Shown in pieces: positions 41,467 through 51,222 of a stretch of DNA of 64,000 nt. Origin of the DNA: Bathymodiolus japonicus methanotrophic gill symbiont (GTDB taxonomy: Bacteria > Pseudomonadota > Gammaproteobacteria > Methylococcales > Methylomonadaceae). The stretch covers positions 39,549 through 103,548 of the forward strand of contig NZ_BLYC01000011.1 in the NCBI RefSeq assembly GCF_019721995.1, written 5' to 3'. The notes under the pieces are model-generated. The model was not told where the DNA came from and did not search any database. It saw only the letters and a program-made list of their open reading frames with translations. Both the position numbers and the translations under genes were made by a program. Position 1 is the first letter of the stretch, and every line of letters begins with the position of its first letter.

Positions 41467-42564
41467 CTATAAACTGATTGCCTTATTCATTGTATCGTTA
41501 AGCAATTGGCTTTTATGTTCTGTGCATAGATGAGTATAGCGATCAGTACTAGCAAGAGATTTGTGCTCTAGCACTTCAGCTATTTCCTTTAAGGTTTTTC
41601 CGTCACGCGCCAAGGTACTTGCTGTATCGTGACGCATATCATGCCATCTGAAATCCTGGATATTTGCCGATTTAAGGCAATTAGCCCACTGCTTTTTATA
41701 ATCGAATGGCTTATCAGGATTCACGGTCGAAGGGAATAATAAACCGCTACCGACCTCACGATATTTTTTAACTTCCCCCATAATTACATCAGGAATGGGA
41801 GTATGTCTTGAAGTACCATTTTTGGTATCTTGCAACAAAGCTAAGCCACGTTCAAAGTCTATATCACTCCAGCATAATTTCTCTAGTTCGCCTTTTCGCA
41901 TACCAGTGGTTAATACCATTAAGACTTTTAGATAAAACTTACCACCAATAGCTTTAGCTGATTTTAATAGGCGCGGTTTTTCCTCGTCAGATAAATAACG
42001 CACTCGCTTATTACTTACTTTAAGAGAGCGAACCCGCTTACAAGGATTTTCATCAATATACTGTTCTGAAATATCACCCTCTTCTTGCTGTAATGTAGCA
42101 TAGTCTAGAATTGCAGAAATAACAGCTAAATGTTTATTGTATGTGGCTGGGGCTTTGGATTTTTTTACTTTGAGAGTTTTTCGCGGATAAGTTCAGGGGT
42201 GATTTCAGATAAGAGAATTTTACCTAATTGATTTTCCCACCATAAAACAAGTCTAACTCGATCATGGTCTTTGCCAGTCCACCAGTGCATGTATTCATCT
42301 GCCAAACGACTAAACGTAATAGTGCAAGGCTTAATACCTTCGCTGAAAATCAGGGAAACGGAGCCTAAGCGAAGTGATGATTTTTAGTCCGCGATTGGCT
42401 TCATTTTCTTGGAAATCTAAAACAGTTCGACTACCCCATGTTTTGGCATCGGCTTTTCGTCTAAATGTTTTGGTTTTTATACTTTTACCAGATTTGGTAA
42501 TAATTGTACGATAACGGGTATCGCCACTTTGAAGTGTTACTTTGCGGATATGAAAATTTAGCAT
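41467..42564 (-). pseudogene. Tyrosine-recombinase integrase, decayed, beside tRNA-Lys
   Basis: N-terminal arm domain (FHIRKVTLQSGDTRYRT, FRRKADAKTWG) from ATG 42564. A central SAM-like core follows, then a catalytic domain with the conserved R (TTGMRKGELEKLCW), H-D-M-R-H and a late Y in STDRYTHL. It is interrupted after NEA by a 55-bp mini B element. One base is also lost in an A-run near 42177 (R-E-K then L-K-V-K-K-S-K). Removing the 55 bases restores the frame. It sits 124 bases from tRNA-Lys, as island integrases do. Confidence 0.85.
42341..42395 (+). repeat. 55-bp mini B element (left hairpin only)
   Basis: Identical to the first 55 bases of B, from CGCTGAAAATCAGGG to TCCGCGAT. Left flank TACCTT, right flank TGGCTTC. 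Excising exactly 55 bases restores the integrase frame. The terminal tetranucleotide CGAT again has C at -4. Confidence 0.85.
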
Positions 42565-42687
42565 CTGTGTTTCCTCTTGAAAGAGAAATAAACTAAACTA
42601 CTGTAGTTATCACTGTAGTCGTCTGTTTAGTACACAGTTACCAAAACTTAAAATCCTTTCTAAGTCTCTGATTCCATTTAAGATAAA

Positions 42688-42763
42688 TGGTGGGTCCTGA
42701 GCGATTCGAACGCTCGACCATCGCATTAAAAGTGCGGTGCTCTACCAACTGAGCTAAGGACCC
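42688..42763 (-). tRNA. tRNA-Lys (anticodon TTT)
   Basis: The minus strand reads GGGTCCTTAGCTCAG through CACTTTTAATGCG to GGTTCGAATC-like TTCGAATCG and GGACCCACCA. All four stems form, the anticodon is TTT, and CCA is encoded. The 3' end points at the integrase, so it is probably the attachment site of a former island. Confidence 0.96.
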
Positions 42764-42778
42764 TTAGAAGAGCCGACT

Positions 42779-42806
42779 ATTATACAAAACATTTTTAAGT
42801 TCGCAA
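42779..42806 (-). promoter_or_regulatory. Probable sigma-70 promoter of tRNA-Lys
   Basis: On the minus strand TTGCGA, 16 bases, TATAAT, ending 15 bases before the tRNA 5' end. Confidence 0.65.
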
Positions 42807-42936
42807 CCTTTTTTTAAGGTTTTTATGCTTTTTTATCTTTAAGGTAACGCGCAATAAATAAGCTACTGTTTTATTTTTTGTATTTTACGCTACACTCTAT
42901 AACTCAGCTATTTTATTTTTTTCCTGGAGCTTATTT

Positions 42937-43239
42937 ATGCAGCCAAATAAAAATATAAATTCGGTATCAGGCAGCCTGCAAGAGGGCATAGCTGCGCCCT
43001 ATGTTTTTACTATGCCGCTGATTATTGAAAAAAACATGGACTTTTGGCAGGCAATGGAAGCCTCGCGTAAGGCAGTGCATCAACACTGGTTTAAGATCTT
43101 TTTTGTCTATGCCCTGGTGGGAATTATTTACATTTTAAGCCTGATACCTTTAGGTATCGGATTGATCTGGGCTCTGCCATTTTTTGTTGTGCTACATGGG
43201 GTTTTGTATCGCAGGATTTTTGGTATTGATTCTGTTTAA
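42937..43239 (+). CDS. Small membrane protein of unknown function
   Basis: 100 residues; a GGAG ribosome-binding site precedes the ATG. The middle has a cytosolic-looking segment (MDFWQAMEASRKAVHQHW) followed by one or two membrane helices (IFFVYALVGIIYILSLIPL, LIWALPFFVVLHGVLY). The layout recalls the C-terminal domain of larger BPSS1780-like membrane proteins, but I cannot assign a role. An IS-beta end starts three bases after the stop. Confidence 0.65.
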   Translation: MQPNKNINSVSGSLQEGIAAPYVFTMPLIIEKNMDFWQAMEASRKAVHQHWFKIFFVYALVGIIYILSLIPLGIGLIWALPFFVVLHGVLYRRIFGIDSV

Positions 43240-43248
43240 GTCATCAGT

Positions 43249-43528
43249 CGCTGAAAATCATGGAAACGGAGCTTAGCGAAGTGGTGATTTTTAGTCCCTG
43301 ATAGGCGACAGGGCAATTTGCTGATTCGACGTGTGCTAGCAGCACGCGAGAGGAGCAAGAATTGCATTCCGAATAGCCGTCCAGCCAGTGAGGTAGTAAT
43401 GACGAAGCGGCTTTTGTGCGTAGTCGTTGCGGACGCAGGGCGTTCAGGGCATCTCCCATCCGCTGCGTAGGTGAACGAATTATGGCGACAGGAGTCCCGG
43501 AATTTCGTGAGGTAGCATGGCGCGCCTG
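43249..43528 (+). repeat. Family A element, copy A5
   Basis: Inside the terminal repeat of IS-beta, between CATCAGT and GTTCCCC. Complete IS-beta ends show the empty site. No duplication. Confidence 0.95.
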
Positions 43529-44251
43529 GTTCCCCTATCAATTGAGGCGGTAAAACTAACCTCGCCACAAGAGAGCTCATAAAGCACTGTAAAGACATTC
43601 CTGTTATTATTGTGTTTTGAACTGCCCGAATGGTATACGAGCTGATACGAGATATTCTTGCCTGGAAAAATAATGGATTCACAAAACGATCTCGTTTTTG
43701 AGCCTGTTGCTGCCTTATCTCCAGAGCCTCGCTATATTTTTTATCCGATGGATGAATCAATTCTGGCTGTTGTGTTTTTGAAATCTCTTCAAACACGCGC
43801 ATTAAATTATAGCTCATTGCAGTCAGGCGCATTTGATTTTCAAGTGAGCGGGTATTGGAAGACCAAGCTTTAGTTTCCTTGAAATTACTTTTAGTGTTAT
43901 TGAATGTCTTTTCAATCGTCCATCGCTTGAAATACAGCATGGCAATGGTTCCAGGGTTAATAGTCATTGGCAAGGTTGTCACAAACCGGTGAAGTTTTCC
44001 GGTTTCTGGATCACGGTAATCCACCACGTTAAATTTGATGCCCTTGTTTTCGTACACACTGTATGCTTCAACCCCTGTATTGATCTCATGGCGGGAGTCA
44101 AAAGGGATAGACTCAACCAGAGTCGCAATTGAATTTTCTTTTAGCATTGAAATCATGTAATTAGCATGTCGTTTCTGCCGATCCCACCAGACAAAGTCGG
44201 TGACGGCTTTATCGTAGACATAGAGATGTTTCTGAGAGCTGTTATTTCCCT

Positions 44252-44534
44252 CGCTTAAAATCAGGGAAACGGAGCCTAAGCGGAGTGATGATTTTTAGTC
44301 CCTGGTAGGCGACAGGGCAATTCGCTGATCCGAAGTGCGCTAGTAGCGCGCGAGGGAGGCAAGAATTGCATTCCGAATAGCCGTCCAGCCATTTGAGGTA
44401 GTCTTAACGGAGCAGGGTTTTGTGCGTAGTTGAGACGGACGCAGGGCGACCAGGGCATCTTCCATTCGCTGCGTAGGCGAATGAATGTTGGTGACAGGAG
44501 TCCCAGAATGTTGTGAGGTAGCATGGCGCGCCTG
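44252..44534 (+). repeat. Family A variant (A-prime, 283 bp)
   Basis: Starts CGCTTAAAATCAGGG and ends ATGGCGCGCCTG. The left hairpin resembles B, the middle resembles C and A. Inserted at exactly the same base as B2 in the other IS-beta copy (TTTCCCT / TGTTTTG). Confidence 0.93.
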
Positions 44535-44674
44535 TGTTTTGCTTTTCAATATGATCTCGTAACACAGGTATTTCTTGATGTCTCTGAGTTCCGTTTGTCA
44601 CCAGACAAAGAAATCTGAGCAACCCACTTCTGAGATTCAACGCGTAAATCCCCCCGGCCGCATAAACTTTCCCC

Positions 44675-44836
44675 CGCTGAAAATCCTGGAAACGGAGCTT
44701 TAGCGAAGTGAAGATTTTTAGCGGGTGACGAGGACGAATCGGGGCCGCCGGAGGCATAAGTGGTCGCGTTAAGTTTTTGCTGCTTGCTTGGGCTGGGATG
44801 CCCAAAACAAGCTTTCGAAAAAATAGCGACTCCCCG
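44675..44836 (+). repeat. Family B element with 133-bp internal deletion (162 bp)
   Basis: Retains the left hairpin and the right third (GGTGACGAGGACG through ACTCCCCGA). Between TTTCCCC and TTGCTGT in the IS-beta transposase; empty site in the intact copy near 34250. No duplication. Confidence 0.92.
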
Positions 44837-44928
44837 ATTGCTGTTTTTTTCAGTATGGCAGGCATGATCAATAAAATGTCCATCCGCCGCTTCTATGGTG
44901 TATTCGTCAAGTTCCGGGAATGCTTTAA

Positions 44929-45506
44929 CCCATCTTCGTCACTTTCATCTTTCTAAGCCATTGATTCATCGGTTTAAGCGATTTTTTGTCGAAAAATTCT
45001 CTCGCTGTCAGCCCCGGACGGGCTGATAGTCTCCAGAAGGCGCAGGGAAATTTGCCAATCCGAAGTGCGCGATAGCGCGCGAGGGAGGCTAAAATTTTAT
45101 CCCGAATAGCCGTAGAGCCATTTGTGGTAGCCATGACTGAGCTGCTTTGTGCTCAGTCTGTGGCGGACGCAGGGCGGCTGGAGCATCTCCTATTCGCTGC
45201 GTAGGTGAACGAATTACGGCGACAGGAGTCCCGGAATTTCGTGAGGTAGCATGGCGCGCCTGTTAAAATCAATGGTGTTTTTTTGAAAGTTTTGTAGTGC
45301 CATTTATATTATTTTTGTCGATAAATTCATTGACTTTTGTCAAAAAAATCATCATTATTTGAGTGTAATTTACATGCGACAAAAATACTCTAAAAAATCC
45401 AACGTTTTATACAAAAACACAAAATCTGTAGTGCCAACTGGCTACTTTTTAAAATTTCAACCAATTGATTTATAACAACTACATCATCAATAGTGACGAA
45501 GATGGG
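44929..45506. mobile_element. 319-bp MITE, copy 3, carrying family C
   Basis: Same ends as copies 1 and 2; 318 bp after removing C2. The flanks come from two distant parts of IS-beta, so a deletion formed at or next to it. Confidence 0.9.
45003..45262 (+). repeat. Family C element, copy C2
   Basis: In the 319-bp MITE between ATTCTCT and TTAAAATC; MITE copy 2 near 30380 shows the empty site. No duplication. Confidence 0.95.
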
Positions 45507-45642
45507 TTACGGTGCCTACAGAGTGTCTATTTGCTGTGATAAGTGATTAAAATCAAAAAGATGGGAATATTCGAGTGGTGCTACATTCAGGTAGGTTATA
45601 GGCTGCTTTGTTTAGGTACTTCTTCTTTCAATGGGAACACTG

Positions 45643-45798
45643 ATGGCATATTTAGGGCTGAAAGACTATCTTGAATTTTACAATCACAGACGAATTCATC
45701 AGTCCTTGGACTATCGAACGCCAGCGGAGGTTTATTATAAAAAAAACGGTCTATACGTGAGAGTCCCTGCAGGCGGACTCCATGTGGACAAAGCGTGA
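45643..45798 (+). pseudogene. IS3-family transposase OrfB, C-terminal remnant
   Basis: Reads LKDYLEFYNHRRIHQSLDYRT-P-A-E-V-Y-Y, the typical IS3/IS150-group C-terminus. A different element from IS-delta. The upstream part was removed at the IS-beta border. Confidence 0.8.
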
Positions 45799-46061
45799 AT
45801 TTCCTACGGAACGTGTGGATAAGCTGATGGAAAACGATAAAGCCGTTTCCCACGAACTTACCCACACTAATTCACCCTTTGACCACATTTCACCGCAGTC
45901 GGCAAAGAGTAGTATCAAAACGCCTGCGGCGCAATAATAACAAATTATTAATATAAAAAGGGAAGGGCTATCTTAACTATTTAATAAATTGGTCTGGACA
46001 ATGGGGAGTATTATAATATTCTGTAATTTTGTATCAGCAGATATTAAAGGCACTTTATTAA
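45799..46061. other. Debris after the IS3 remnant
   Basis: No gene seen. The first part is probably the 3' non-coding end of the IS3 element; the rest is AT-rich. Confidence 0.4.
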
Positions 46062-46265
46062 CTGAAGTTTCCCAATAATTATTTATGGTAAAATTGAAAC
46101 TATGCTACAACTATATGAAAAAGATAGTCTTTTCATTCGTTTCAAATGCTATTGCCTAAGGGGAATTAAGTAGGGGTTTGCTATAAACATGGCAAAACCG
46201 CCTAAAATAAACCTCGATACACCAGCATTGTGTATTTCAGCTACTCAATAATTGGGAAACTTCAG
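46062..46265. mobile_element. 204-bp MITE, copy 2
   Basis: Complete, reverse to copy 1. No target duplication (flanks TTTATTAA and TCTAAACA), so a later rearrangement is likely. It cuts off the last residues of the MEKHR-domain gene. Confidence 0.88.
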
Positions 46266-47019
46266 TCTAAACAATGCTGCCTGGCCAATCTTCTCATTAT
46301 TATCATCAAGAATATTCCATACTGTTGCCGCTTTTATAAAAAATCTGCGGCCTGTTTTTGAAATGCGCACGCCTGAATAGTTATCCGCATAGCCTTTTAA
46401 TAGCACCTCATTCAGCAGTCGCTCCCGTTCCTTGCGGTTTTGGGGTTCTGCGGAGTATTTTGAATGTAGCTGAGTAAATTCATCCCAGTTCATTTCAAAT
46501 AACTCCAGGCCTTTTTTATTGGCATACTGGAAAACAGGGTCAACTGTTGCGTTATGCGCTAAAAGCACATAAGGAGCTTCATAAATCTGCTTTGCCTGTT
46601 CTTCAATACTTAGAGAAGAGTCTGTTAACTCCTCCGCTGAAAATCCTGGAAACGGAGCTTTAGCGAAGTGAAGATTTTTAGTCCGCGATAGCCGTAGGGC
46701 CGTTGTTTTGTCGGAGTCTGAGCGTTAGCGAAGGTGGAGACAAAATAAAAGGCCATCCGACACGGCGTCAAGTCATTTGGAGCCTATGTTCCGACCCCTT
46801 GTTGGGTCGGGACGAGGTGACGAGGACGAATCGGGGCCGCCGGAGGCATAAGTGGTCGCGTTAAGTTTTTGCTGCTTGCTTGGGCTGGGATGCCCAAAAC
46901 AAGCTTTCGCAAAAATAGCGACTCCCCGATCCCTTAAACTGCTTTAGGCTTTTTACTATCAAGCATACATAAGCTGCTAGAAAATCATTTGTCTCATCTG
47001 GAATGGGGTAGGTATTCAA
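46266..47019 (-). pseudogene. MEKHR-domain protein, interrupted by B5 and truncated by a MITE
   Basis: Excising B5 joins LIVKSLKQFKG to EELTDSSLSIEEQ in one frame and gives an MEKHR-type PAS-like domain: YVLLAHNATVDPVFQYANKKG, LELFEMNW, NYSGVRISKTGRRFFIKAATV. Such small proteins are found in many bacteria and plants; the function is unsettled. The 3' end runs into the 204-bp MITE after GQAALF. The start is uncertain; a TTG at 47019 fits the frame. Not functional unless B is removed. Confidence 0.72.
46635..46929 (+). repeat. Family B element, copy B5
   Basis: Between ACTCCTC and TCCCTTAA in the MEKHR-domain gene; excision restores the frame exactly. Antisense to the gene. Confidence 0.93.
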
Positions 47020-47113
47020 ATAAACTCTCTATGGTTAACAATCGTTTTACAGGAGGGTGGTTATTCTTTAATGATCTTAGAGCATACATAAAATTAATTC
47101 CACACAAAAGGAA

Positions 47114-47160
47114 GCGGGGTCTTTAGCTCCGTTTGTACCATACGGGGCTAAAGACCCCGC
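47114..47160. repeat. Strong hairpin between the MFS cluster and the MEKHR remnant
   Basis: GCGGGGTCTTTAGCTCCG pairs with CGGGGCTAAAGACCCCGC. Related in style to the REP hairpins. It could end the MFS transcript. Confidence 0.6.
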
Positions 47161-47202
47161 GTCCTAGTCATCGAAATTATCCAGGTATTTTTTCTATACA
47201 AA

Positions 47203-47331
47203 TTAATTAAACAAGGTCAGTGCTTTTTGCAAGGTCGACCAGATACCCCATGCAAGGGGTACGCTGACATAAAGCCAGAACAATAATAAAAGCAGTAGAT
47301 CAGCAACGCTGTGTGTTCTTGAGTTTTTCAT
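47203..47331 (-). CDS. MFS transporter small subunit, 42 residues
   Basis: ATG 47331 to TAA 47203, reading MKNSRTHSVADLLLLLLFWL then YVSVPLAWGIWSTLQKALTLFN. One membrane helix and a short basic head. Tiny proteins of this pattern are encoded right after OFA-family MFS carriers and are annotated as their small subunits. It starts 14 bases after the carrier stop. Confidence 0.78.
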   Translation of the reverse strand: MKNSRTHSVADLLLLLLFWLYVSVPLAWGIWSTLQKALTLFN

Positions 47332-47345
47332 GGTAGCTCCTATTG

Positions 47346-48767
47346 TTATTTCTTCCCGGTTAATGTCTGTTCGGATTCGTTAGCATCAGAGCGTGGAAAA
47401 ATACCATCTATTTCATCAAGATCCTCTTGCTTAATATGATGTTTTTCATGCACAGGCCGGATCAATGCATTGCAGATAAAGCCTAAACTTAAAAGCCCTG
47501 CCATAATATACATGGTCACGCTATAGGCATCGGCCTTTGCAACGCCTTGCTCAATCTGGAATTCACGTATGTAATTGATTAGAACAGGACCAAGCACTCC
47601 AGCTGTAGCCCATGCTGTGAGTAATCGACCGTGTATGCCACCTACATATTTAGTGCCGAATATATCGGCTAGATAGGCGGGGATAGTGGAAAATACGCCT
47701 CCGTACATGCTTAAGATGAGTGCATATAAGAGGATAAATAATCCCATATTGCCTGAAGCGCCTATAGTTGGAACTGATGAATACAATGCTATACCAAAGA
47801 CAAAGAAGATAAAGTAGGTGTTTTTACGGCCTATAAAATCTGATGCAGAAGACCAGAAGAATCGTCCCCCCATATTAAACAGGCTTAAGAGCCCAACAAA
47901 CCCGGCCGCTGCGGCTGCACTTATCGTGCCTTTAAATATTTCCTGAATCATCACCGAGGCTTGCCCTAGCACTCCTATACCGGCGGTTACATTTAAACAC
48001 AACACTAACCAAAGCAAATAAAATTGTGGTGTTTTCAAGACTTGATCAATGTGCACATGATGTTGACTGATCATGTCATTTTGCACGATAGGTGGTTTCC
48101 AGCCTTTCGGTTGCCAGTTTTCAGGAGGGGTACGGATGGTAAAAGAGCCAATCAGCATCGACAGAAAATACACACAGCCCATGATGATAAAGGTTTCCAT
48201 AACGCCCACCGAGCTTGCTGACTGGAAGTGCTCCATCAACAAAATCGATAGCGGCGCACCTATCATAGCGCCACCACCAAAGCCCATAATTGCCATACCT
48301 GTTGCCATTCCACGCCGATTGGGGAACCATTTGATCAAGGTTGAAACCGGTGAAACATAGCCTAGCCCAAGACCAACCCCGCCTATTACTCCATAACCTA
48401 AGTAAACAATCCAGATTTGGTGCAGGTAAACGCCTAATGCAGCCACTAAAAACCCACCACCAAAACAGCAAGCAGCAACAAACATAGTCAGCCTGGGACC
48501 TACTTTTTCTAGCCACTTACCGCCGAAAGCGGCAGATAGACCTAAAAATACAATGGCCAGGCTAAATATCCAGCCTAAAGAGGTTAATTTCCAGTCATCC
48601 GGAGCAGATTCAGTAATACCGATGATGCGCGTTAATGGGCTGTTAAACACACTGAAAGCGTATGCCTGCCCTATGCATAGATGAACAGCCAGTGCAGCTG
48701 GGGGAACCATCCATCTATTATAATTAGGCTTGGCAACGGCACGTTGCCTGGAAAAGAAACCGGACAT
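47346..48767 (-). CDS. OFA-family MFS carrier (oxalate/formate antiporter-like)
   Basis: 473 residues with 12 membrane helices. The N-terminus RWMVPPAALAVHLCIGQAYAFSV is typical of OFA members, followed by GLGYVSPVSTLIKWFPNRRG, the family's cytosolic loop motif. The substrate is an organic anion in characterised relatives (oxalate, formate, lactate); here it is unproven. The small subunit gene follows. IS-alpha copy 3 lies 44 bases upstream of the start, probably replacing native promoter sequence. Confidence 0.88.
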   Translation of the reverse strand: MSGFFSRQRAVAKPNYNRWMVPPAALAVHLCIGQAYAFSVFNSPLTRIIGITESAPDDWKLTSLGWIFSLAIVFLGLSAAFGGKWLEKVGPRLTMFVAACCFGGGFLVAALGVYLHQIWIVYLGYGVIGGVGLGLGYVSPVSTLIKWFPNRRGMATGMAIMGFGGGAMIGAPLSILLMEHFQSASSVGVMETFIIMGCVYFLSMLIGSFTIRTPPENWQPKGWKPPIVQNDMISQHHVHIDQVLKTPQFYLLWLVLCLNVTAGIGVLGQASVMIQEIFKGTISAAAAAGFVGLLSLFNMGGRFFWSSASDFIGRKNTYFIFFVFGIALYSSVPTIGASGNMGLFILLYALILSMYGGVFSTIPAYLADIFGTKYVGGIHGRLLTAWATAGVLGPVLINYIREFQIEQGVAKADAYSVTMYIMAGLLSLGFICNALIRPVHEKHHIKQEDLDEIDGIFPRSDANESEQTLTGKK

Positions 48768-48811
48768 TTGAACTCCTGATTGATCGGGTGCTTAAAAAAA
48801 TTATCTATAAA

Positions 48812-50343
48812 CTCGATGTTCAAGTTTTTCCATCCCATTGCCATCAAACTCTTACCTTCACCCAGCAGAACAATACTTTAATGATGGTGTTGGCTCTAAG
48901 CGCCCTAAATCTCTGCCAATCATATGTTTTCCTGATGGCATCAGTTGAAACACATCCTTTATTAATTCACCTAACTCTTTCAGCTTATCACCAGGATCTG
49001 GAAACTCTAGCAATGACGTGATGAACTCAAGCAGTACATCCATTTGAGACTTGCGCTGTAAGCTTCCTACGGTATACGCAGGTAGTTTGCTTTCAATGCG
49101 GGCTATTTGCTCTGGGTGAAGGAGAAGGCAATGGTCAAACAAAAGACTCAGAATCAGGCCACGGCTTGATCCCTCTTCATCTAATTGTTTGGCCTCACGC
49201 CCCCATCCTTCATAAAGCTTCCAGTCCTCAAAGAAAACCTCAATCAGCCATCTCAACGTATAGGCTTGAATAATATCTTGTGTGCGCCAAGTCAGGTCTG
49301 TCGCCACTAAATAGCGATAGTCGTTTTCACCGTCATATTTTAAGGCAATGACAAAGCGTTTTTTACTGTGAGAACTCACCTTCAATCGTGCACTGCTGAC
49401 AGTCACTTTAATCTCTTTGCCGCCACGTACACGTATTATCTGATCAATGCCTTTGTTAATCGAATTAAAGTAGCTCTCGACTGACCTTATTCTACCTCTA
49501 TATTCAATATTTTGGTTTTTACGTAATTGGCTAATCACCTGCGAGCCTCCAGATTCTTTAGCTGCTTCGTCCATAAAGGCTTTTTCACCATACAGCGCAT
49601 CAAGCCAGTACGCCTTTAATTTTAATCAGGCTATGCGCAACTTTAAACTCTTTTAATAAGCCTAATGCAATCTCTGTTTTGGTCGGGTAGGCACTGTCAC
49701 GTTCAGGCTTAATAGGCCGATATTTTTTTGCTATACCGCTCTTTTTCAACCGTTTATCTTCTTTATCCCACTGTTTTAAGGCTGGATCCGGCATATAAAA
49801 GAAAAAACCGACAGGCACTGTAATGGATGAGGTAACTAGCAGCAATAATACTATCGTTTGTCCATTAACATACCCGCCGGAGCCTTTGTGTTTCTGCTTG
49901 TAACCCTTATAAATACGTTTTGTAGACTTAGATCGTGCTCGGTCTGATTCATCAAAGGCCAACACACCTTCAGTAATGCCATAACGTTTTAAAATTAAGA
50001 CCACACTCTCCCGTAGCAACCAGTCCCAGGGTATACTTGCTTTACGAAACACCCAGGATAATGCGGCTACTTTGCAATCTCCAAGGCTTGCTCGCTCAAA
50101 CTTAGCCCAGCAAACAGAGTTCATTAGCAGTATGCCCGTTAAACAAGTGCCCAACCAAGCCGCTTGAATCCGTGTCAAAGCGGCTCCGGGTTTTAGCTGA
50201 TTGAGCGCATCATTTAAATCGTCAATATAGCTTTGGATAAAGGTGGCTGGGGCATTCATTAACATGGGCTTACACCGATAAAATTACAACAACCTCAGAA
50301 TACCTGATTTTACCTTCTCAATATCAAAAACTTGAACATCGAG
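48812..50343 (-). mobile_element. IS-alpha copy 3
   Basis: Complete ends; TATAAA on both sides (6 bp). 1,532 bp, one extra base. Inserted just upstream of the MFS carrier gene. Confidence 0.94.
48858..50265 (-). pseudogene. IS-alpha transposase, frameshifted (copy 3)
   Basis: An extra A near 49600 (CATCAAGCCAG against CATCAGCCAG) splits the 468-residue protein after KIKGVLA. A different lesion from copy 2. Confidence 0.92.
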
Positions 50344-50535
50344 TATAAAAGATTGTATACGAAATAATTTCGACATCTAGCAGCGTAGTCTTTAGCGGTG
50401 ATAAAAATATCCAATGTAAATGTAGGCTGGGTAGAGGTACGAAAACCAGCAACTAAAAATGCTGGGATTACGCAAGCTTCACCCCCTGCCTACGCCCCGC
50501 ACTTTGTTCCAATTTAGTTGTAGATTTATTTGTCA

Positions 50536-51222
50536 TCAGGGAATTGGTATTTTGTGCAATACTGCGTCTTTCCGATCACACACCACCGCACCAAATTCAT
50601 TTTCAGCTAGATCCAGAACATAAATCTGCCATCGCTTAGCTAAGCCACCGGATTCAGGTACACGCAAAAACGAGCTTAGCTTATCGGGATTTATCACGCA
50701 TTTATTTAAGCCTAGGGTAATGCCTTTACCAACTGCCTTCACAAAGGCTTCTTTTTTAACCCAGAACTGATAGAAAGCGCGACTTCGGTCGGCAGTATCC
50801 AGGCTATACCAATAAGCTGATTCCTCAGGTGCAAAGCATTTCTTTACCAGGCCTTCCCAGGTATTACGTGTTTTGTAACATTCCACATCGATTCCTAGCT
50901 GGCACTGGTAGCTGATTGCAATAGCCATAATATCGCCTGAGTGAGACATATTAAAGCTTAGTTCAGGATAATCGGGTAAAAAAGGCTTGCCGAAGTCGGT
51001 TCTTGCTATGCGTATGTTTGCTGCTGACTGATGCAGAAACTCGGCTAATAATTGCCTGAGAATTCCATGGCTAACAATATAGCGTGTCTTAAATTCAGGA
51101 AGACTAAAACGCTCAGCGGTTGCTAATTCATCTTTATCCAGCACCGCCTGATAGCCTGATAGCCTGAATGTATAACTTAATACCGAAGCAGTGTAGTAAA
51201 CTTTAATCTCAGGTTTATTCAT
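50536..51222 (-). CDS. 4'-phosphopantetheinyl transferase (Sfp-type)
   Basis: 228 residues from ATG 51222, overlapping the gamma-glutamyltransferase stop by 8 bases. Sfp motifs: SLPEFKTRYIVSHGILRQLL, TDFGKPFL, FNMSHSGDIM, GIDVE, and FWVKKEAFVKAVGKGI (the W-x-x-K-E-A core). It activates acyl or peptidyl carrier proteins with CoA. No carrier-protein gene is near, so the partner is elsewhere. Confidence 0.92.
   Translation of the reverse strand: MNKPEIKVYYTASVLSYTFRLSGYQAVLDKDELATAERFSLPEFKTRYIVSHGILRQLLAEFLHQSAANIRIARTDFGKPFLPDYPELSFNMSHSGDIMAIAISYQCQLGIDVECYKTRNTWEGLVKKCFAPEESAYWYSLDTADRSRAFYQFWVKKEAFVKAVGKGITLGLNKCVINPDKLSSFLRVPESGGLAKRWQIYVLDLAENEFGAVVCDRKDAVLHKIPIP

Larger units (their letters stand above)
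43529..44928 (-). pseudogene. IS-beta transposase, copy 3, truncated and multiply interrupted
   Basis: Minus-strand pieces 44928-44837, 44674-44535 and 44251-43529 match the intact protein from about residue 116 to the end. Broken by the deleted B and by A-prime; the N-terminal 115 residues are lost at the MITE border. Confidence 0.88.
43242..45645 (-). mobile_element. IS-beta copy 3, heavily rearranged
   Basis: Both ends are present (CATCAGT-GTTCCCC and GGGAACACTGATG) but no target duplication. It contains A5, A-prime, a deleted B, and a 319-bp MITE carrying C2. The part of the transposase before the MITE (about 430 bp of the intact copy) is missing. Confidence 0.85.

Noticed and set aside
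41467..42564. Prophage
   Set aside because: Only an integrase; no structural, lysis or replication genes nearby.
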